From NCBI GenBank assembly GCA_050246915.1, contig JBFWVD010000094.1:1-17080 (forward strand): DNA of 17,080 bases, given 5' to 3'. Source of the DNA: JBFWVD01 sp050246915 (lineage in GTDB: Bacteria > Actinomycetota > Acidimicrobiia > Acidimicrobiales > Ilumatobacteraceae). The notes under the pieces are model-generated. The model was not told where the DNA came from. It searched no databases and saw nothing but the letters and a program-made list of their open reading frames with translations. Both the position numbers and the translations under genes were made by a program. This document shows, piece after piece, positions 14,198-17,080 of this stretch. Position 1 is the stretch's first letter. Every line of letters starts with the position of its first letter.

Positions 14198-14734
14198 ATG
14201 GAACACTTGACGCAGACGGAGATCAACGCTGTTCGTCGGATGCTCGAGGTGCATGCGATCGAAGAGGTGATGCTCGGCTACGCGCGAGCCATCGATCGCA
14301 ACGACGCCGACCTCATGAAGACGATCTTCTGGGAGGACGGCTTCGATGATCACGGGATGTACAAGGGGACGGCCTCGGGCTGGATGGAGCGAGCGCGCAC
14401 GAATCGAGACCTGATCACGTCGCGATATCACATCGTCGGCCCCGCGCACGTTCTCGCCTTCGAAGGTGCCCAAGCGAGGGTCGAGACCTACTTCCACTAC
14501 ATCGGTGTGTTCCCGCAGGCCGACGGGCGCGACAAGCTGGGGGAGCTCACCGGTCGCTTCCGCGACGTGTTCGAGAAGCGAGACGGAGTGTGGAAGGTGC
14601 TCCGGCGCGTTGTCGTCTTCGACGCGTCGTCCGTCCAGCCGTACGAGCCCGCGTGGACCTTTTTCAACATCCCAGAGGGCATCAATCGAGGAGGGGTCGA
14701 GCCACTCGATGCCACGTACGAAGTCGACTGGTGA
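14198..14734 (+). CDS. SnoaL-like / NTF2-fold protein (possible dehydratase or isomerase)
   Basis: A 178-residue cone-shaped NTF2-like domain: an N-terminal helix pair (IEEVMLGYARAIDRNDADLM), then a beta-sheet ending VWKVLRRVVVFDA. Tyr28 and Asp33 are spaced like the catalytic Tyr30/Asp35 that I recall for BaiE bile-acid 7alpha-dehydratase; His78 and Arg137 fall near the positions of its His83 and Arg146. The same Tyr/Asp pattern is common in this family, so this shows an enzymatic pocket rather than a substrate. ATG 14198 is taken as start; GTG 14189 in frame has a GGAG at 8 bp and is a real alternative (3 residues longer). The gene is followed by a further operator-like repeat and the cupin gene. 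Confidence 0.82.
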   Translation: MEHLTQTEINAVRRMLEVHAIEEVMLGYARAIDRNDADLMKTIFWEDGFDDHGMYKGTASGWMERARTNRDLITSRYHIVGPAHVLAFEGAQARVETYFHYIGVFPQADGRDKLGELTGRFRDVFEKRDGVWKVLRRVVVFDASSVQPYEPAWTFFNIPEGINRGGVEPLDATYEVDW

Positions 14735-14762
14735 CGGTGTGAGGTCCGGGCGTGCCCAGACG

Positions 14763-14776
14763 AGTGAGCACTGACT
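14763..14776 (+). promoter_or_regulatory. Operator-like repeat upstream of the cupin-VOC unit
   Basis: AGTGAGCACTGACT matches the shared motif at 11 of 14 positions relative to the copy at 16134. It also lies in a second, wider dyad: CGAGTGA (14761-14767) against TCACTCG (14777-14783). It is 25 bp upstream of the cupin ATG and 28 bp after the SnoaL-fold stop. I do not see a clear -35/-10 pair. Confidence 0.5.
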
Positions 14777-14801
14777 TCACTCGTGTGTTACGGTCCCGCA
14801 G

Positions 14802-15314
14802 ATGGGCTTTCGTCGTGTTGTGACTGGCAATTCCCCGCTCGGCAGTTCCATCGTGGTTGCGGACGAGCAGGTCGAATCGATGGACTTGGGTCAGGGCTCG
14901 CTGATCGATCTGTTCTGGGCACTCGACGGCGAGGCCGTCCTCCCGAACGATGGTTCGCTCCCGGAGCTCAGTTCATGGTTCCCGGAACCGGGTGGGCTGC
15001 GTGTCTTCACGTGGGTGAAGCAACCCTTGGGGGCCGAGCCCGCGCTTGCCGAGACGGCGGTCGTGGTTGGCGGGCTCGGTCTGGAGGATCATTACGAGGC
15101 AGAGCACCCGGGCATGCACACCTCGCGCACCGTGGACGTCAACATCATCGTGTCGGGTGAGTTGTGGCTCGTCCTCGACGACGGGGGCTCGACGCACTTG
15201 AAGGCGGGCGACGTCGTGATCCAGAACGGCACTCGCCACAAGTGGGAGAACCGTTCCGATCATCCAACGACATGTCTCTCCGTCACTGTCGGCGCTCGAC
15301 TCCGCGATCACTGA
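14802..15314 (+). CDS. Single-domain cupin protein
   Basis: A 170-residue protein with a C-terminal cupin barrel. Motif 1 is HTSRTVDVNIIVSGE (106-120), giving His106 and Glu120; motif 2 is GDVVIQNGTRHKWEN (136-150), giving His146. The N-terminal 100 residues contain strands but no recognised domain. This GDVV-x-x-GT-x-H-x-W-x-N form is common in small cupins beside catabolic genes; known roles range from metal-dependent oxygenases and isomerases to binding proteins. His102 and His106 are four apart rather than HxH, so the metal site may lack one ligand. The start ATG 14802 has no strong ribosome-binding site (the preceding bases are GTCCCGCAG). It is followed by the second VOC gene after 22 bp and they are probably co-transcribed. 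Confidence 0.85.
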   Translation: MGFRRVVTGNSPLGSSIVVADEQVESMDLGQGSLIDLFWALDGEAVLPNDGSLPELSSWFPEPGGLRVFTWVKQPLGAEPALAETAVVVGGLGLEDHYEAEHPGMHTSRTVDVNIIVSGELWLVLDDGGSTHLKAGDVVIQNGTRHKWENRSDHPTTCLSVTVGARLRDH

Positions 15315-15336
15315 GGACATGAGGGAGGCATCGGCC

Positions 15337-15837
15337 ATGGGACGTTCGAGCAACCGACTCGATCACGTGATCTGGATCGTCAGGCCAGAGAACATCGAAC
15401 GCTACGTGCAAGAGGCTGAACGGCTCTTCGGAGTGGAGTTCGAACGGCTGAGCGATCCGGCAGCGCCTGGGGCGGCGAAGGACATCTTCATCTCGTTCGA
15501 TGGCGGCTTGGAGTTCATCGCTCCACTGGCACCCACCGACACGATGGCCAAGAAGTTCCAGGAGTTCCTCGACGAGCACGGCGAAGGCTTGTATGGGTTG
15601 GTCTTCGGCGTCGACTCGCTCGAGGACCGCATCAGCGACGCACGGGAACTCGGATTTCCGGCGACCGACCTGCTGCAGTCGCCCGATGCACACGTGCGCA
15701 GGAACTTCCTGCGTTCGTACACCACCCGGCTCATCGACGCCAAGGAGGCGTACGTCGGTCCGTTCGTGGGCACATCGGTGGTGTACGGCGAGTTCGTCTA
15801 TCCTGAAGACGAGCCCAACCAGGCGCAGGGCGCCTGA
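15337..15837 (+). CDS. VOC superfamily protein (second copy type)
   Basis: A 166-residue VOC-fold protein unrelated in detail to the one at 4513. His10 (RLDHVIWIV) and Glu59 (GGLEFIAP) suit the first half of a metal site, and Glu152 (YGEFV) is near the C-terminal ligand position. The usual second-half His is replaced by Tyr86 (GLYGLVFGV), so metal binding may be altered. The second module has VFGVDSLEDRISDARELGF, typical of VOC proteins. ATG 15337 is preferred over ATG 15319 because GGGAGG lies about 8 bp upstream. It is the second gene of the cupin unit, and a short GC-rich inverted repeat (GCCGGC at 15848 and 15867) follows its stop. Function not identifiable beyond the fold. Confidence 0.83.
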   Translation: MGRSSNRLDHVIWIVRPENIERYVQEAERLFGVEFERLSDPAAPGAAKDIFISFDGGLEFIAPLAPTDTMAKKFQEFLDEHGEGLYGLVFGVDSLEDRISDARELGFPATDLLQSPDAHVRRNFLRSYTTRLIDAKEAYVGPFVGTSVVYGEFVYPEDEPNQAQGA

Positions 15838-15861
15838 GGGCTCAGAGGCCGGCGCTCGCCG

Positions 15862-16079
15862 ATGAAGCCGGCGACATATGAATCACGCCATGAGTTCGCG
15901 GCGCCGCTGCTCGTGGGCTACCAAGACTCCAAGTGCTCGGCGCCGCACTCTTCGATGCCTTCACGCTCGGCTCCTACTCCGAAGTGGCCGTGATCGCCGT
16001 GATCATGACGGACGTGACCCTCGCCGGGCTCGTCGTCGCTCTGGTGCTGGGTGGCCGCAACGTGCTCAGTCGCCTCTGA
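15862..16079 (+). pseudogene. Small single-span membrane protein ORF, apparently frameshifted
   Basis: Two frames appear to be parts of one short gene. From ATG 15862 the frame gives MKPATYESRHEF, then AAPLLVGYQDSK. Near 15930-15933 the coding signal passes to the next frame, which reads VLGAALFDAFTLGSYSE, then a hydrophobic span AVIAVIMTDVTLAGLVVALV and a basic end NVLSRL, stopping at TGA 16077-16079. The second part (from GTG 15933) has strongly G/C-biased third positions. Restoring one base in the AAGTG junction (as AAGGTG) would give a continuous product of about 72 residues. It could be a decayed gene, an assembly error, or a separate 48-residue ORF starting at GTG 15933. I recognise no family. 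The rest of 15838-16182 holds only the following promoter. Confidence 0.4.
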
Positions 16080-16118
16080 TGATCCCGACATCGTGCGTAT
16101 CCGATGCGCGTGCAACAT

Positions 16119-16147
16119 TTGACACATCCGAGAAGTGAGCATACACT
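16119..16147 (+). promoter_or_regulatory. Strong sigma70-type promoter overlapped by an operator-like repeat
   Basis: TTGACA (16119-16124) and TACACT (16142-16147) are separated by exactly 17 bp. The operator-like repeat AGTGAGCATACACT occupies 16134-16147, so its right half is the -10 box; with flanks it is AAGTG-N6-CACTT. A protein bound there would occlude RNA polymerase. The start codon is 35 bp downstream, with GGGAG between. Confidence 0.72.
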
Positions 16148-16182
16148 TGCAAAATGGCGATTTCCGATGGGAGTGATGATCG

Positions 16183-17064
16183 GTGACTGCTAGCCGAACA
16201 TCTGGAGCTGGAACCCAACTCGCCTCGGTGCTGCAGGAGAACGACCTCACGGTGGTCCCGGGCGTTCATGACGTCCTCTCGGCCTTGCTCGCAGAGCAGG
16301 CTGGGTTCCCTGCAGTGCTCGTGGGGAGCTATGCATCGACTGCGTGCTCGTGGGGACTGCCGGACATCGGGGTCGTCACGGTGACCGAGATGATCGAGAA
16401 CGGTCGTCGCGTGATCGATGCCCTCGAGATCCCCGTGATCCTGGACATCGATGACGCTGGAGGGAACCCGCTGCGGATCCGGCGAAACGTCGAGCTGGCG
16501 GCGCGGGTCGGGGCCGCCGCAGTTCAGATCGAAGACGTCGATCTCGCTCGAGGCAAGCATTTCGCCAATCAACCTCACGAGGTGATGTCGCTGGAGCGCG
16601 CGGTCGAGAACATCGAAGCCGCGTGTGCGGCGCGCGAAGGCAGTGACATGCTCGTGATCGCGCGCACCGACGTGCTCTTCACCGGTTCGCTCGAGGATGC
16701 TATCGAGCGCATCGATGCCTTCGCCGTGGCAGGCGCAGACATCGGCTTCATCTGCTTGCTGCCGCCGGCCCAGATCCGCCTAGCGGTGGCGTCGGCCTCG
16801 CTGCCCTTGCTCAACACCTACATCCGCGATGAATCACGACCGGAACAGATCGCCGAGGCTCGGGCCGATGGCCTTCGCATCATCGTGCCCTCGAGCCTCA
16901 CGTTCCGCGCAGGCTTCGCCGCGGTGCAGCAGGCGCTCACAGAACTGAAGAACACCGAACGGGACCCGACGCTGGCCAGCTGGGCCCGAGTCGCCGCCGA
17001 CATCGACGCCACCGTCGGGATCGAGAACTGGTCCAAGAAGCTGCGCCCAGCACCTGGTGCGTGA
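16183..17064 (+). CDS. Isocitrate lyase / PEP mutase superfamily protein
   Basis: A 293-residue alpha/beta-barrel of the ICL/PEPM superfamily, enzymes that make or break C-C or C-P bonds next to a carboxylate. VVPGVHDVLSALLAEQAGF lies at 24-42, GLPDIGVVTVTEM at 58-70, and LDIDDAGGN at 87-95 with Asp61, Asp88 and Asp90 as Mg/substrate ligands. QIED (115-118) and VIARTDVLF (158-166) complete the pattern. The K-x-C-G-H loop of isocitrate and methylisocitrate lyases is replaced by ARGKHF, with no catalytic Cys, so it is not an ordinary methylisocitrate lyase; the oxaloacetate/dimethylmalate/PEP-mutase-like branch is more likely. GTG 16183 has GGGAG about 9 bp upstream. It has its own promoter and operator-like repeat and may process a C3-C6 acid released by the pathway. 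Confidence 0.88.
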   Translation: MTASRTSGAGTQLASVLQENDLTVVPGVHDVLSALLAEQAGFPAVLVGSYASTACSWGLPDIGVVTVTEMIENGRRVIDALEIPVILDIDDAGGNPLRIRRNVELAARVGAAAVQIEDVDLARGKHFANQPHEVMSLERAVENIEAACAAREGSDMLVIARTDVLFTGSLEDAIERIDAFAVAGADIGFICLLPPAQIRLAVASASLPLLNTYIRDESRPEQIAEARADGLRIIVPSSLTFRAGFAAVQQALTELKNTERDPTLASWARVAADIDATVGIENWSKKLRPAPGA

Positions 17065-17080
17065 CCGCACGGAACCGCGG

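Noticed and set aside
15848..15872. GCCGGC...GCCGGC inverted repeat after the second VOC stop as a terminator
   Set aside because: Only 6 bp of stem, 13-base loop and no T-run; too weak to call in GC-rich DNA.
15878..16138. 86-residue plus-strand frame in the 345-bp gap
   Set aside because: Strongly Arg-rich with no structure; the hydrophobic product in another frame explains this stretch better.
1..17080. Mobile elements, CRISPR arrays, tRNA/rRNA genes, defence or phage genes
   Set aside because: No transposase or integrase motifs, no regularly spaced direct repeats, no cloverleaf-like or rRNA-like stretches were recognised on either strand.

Overview
The window is a GC-rich (roughly 60-65 % by eye) bacterial segment with strong G/C third positions, several GTG starts and a gene repertoire typical of Actinomycetota: luciferase-like presumably F420/flavin monooxygenases, an Ltp2-type thiolase-fold protein with a DUF35 partner, an ACAD10/11-like acyl-CoA dehydrogenase and many SDRs. 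A mycobacterial, acidimicrobial or related origin would fit; the sequence does not decide it. No rRNA, tRNA, CRISPR, transposase or phage gene is visible.

Layout. 1-119 is the tail of an unidentified gene. 212-1018 (+) is an SDR that converges on a two-gene minus-strand unit, a CaiB/BaiF-type CoA-transferase (3110-1890) followed by a second SDR (1804-1040). 4405-3227 (-) is an amidohydrolase_2 protein, divergent from a VOC protein at 4513-4986 (+), whose 3' end overlaps a luciferase-like monooxygenase on the other strand (6013-4976). 6216-10296 (+) is an operon of a FadH-like old-yellow-enzyme reductase, a third SDR and an acyl-CoA dehydrogenase. 10483-13074 (+) is an operon of a thiolase-fold putative aldolase, a DUF35 Zn-ribbon/OB-fold protein and a second luciferase-like protein. 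14114-13119 (-) is a second amidohydrolase, divergent from a SnoaL/NTF2-fold protein (14198-14734 +). A cupin and a second VOC protein follow (14802-15837 +), then a frameshifted small membrane ORF (about 15862-16079) and an isocitrate-lyase/PEP-mutase superfamily protein (16183-17064 +).

How it may work (inference). The set reads as one catabolic programme for a carboxylic or ring-containing compound: CoA activation by the CoA-transferase, flavin- and NAD(P)-dependent reduction/oxidation (OYE, three SDRs), alpha,beta-dehydrogenation (acyl-CoA dehydrogenase), possible hydration/dehydration (SnoaL-fold), retro-aldol cleavage (thiolase-fold/DUF35 pair), oxygenation (luciferase-like proteins, VOC or cupin) and C-C or C-O cleavage by amidohydrolases and the lyase. 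The substrate cannot be read from the sequence.

The strongest non-gene signal is a 14-bp inverted repeat close to AGTGAGCGTACACT. A recognisable copy lies in every one of the nine promoter-bearing intergenic regions, and I found none in the intra-operon gaps. Several copies overlap a plausible -10 box. This suggests a single local regulon under one repressor that is not encoded in the window.
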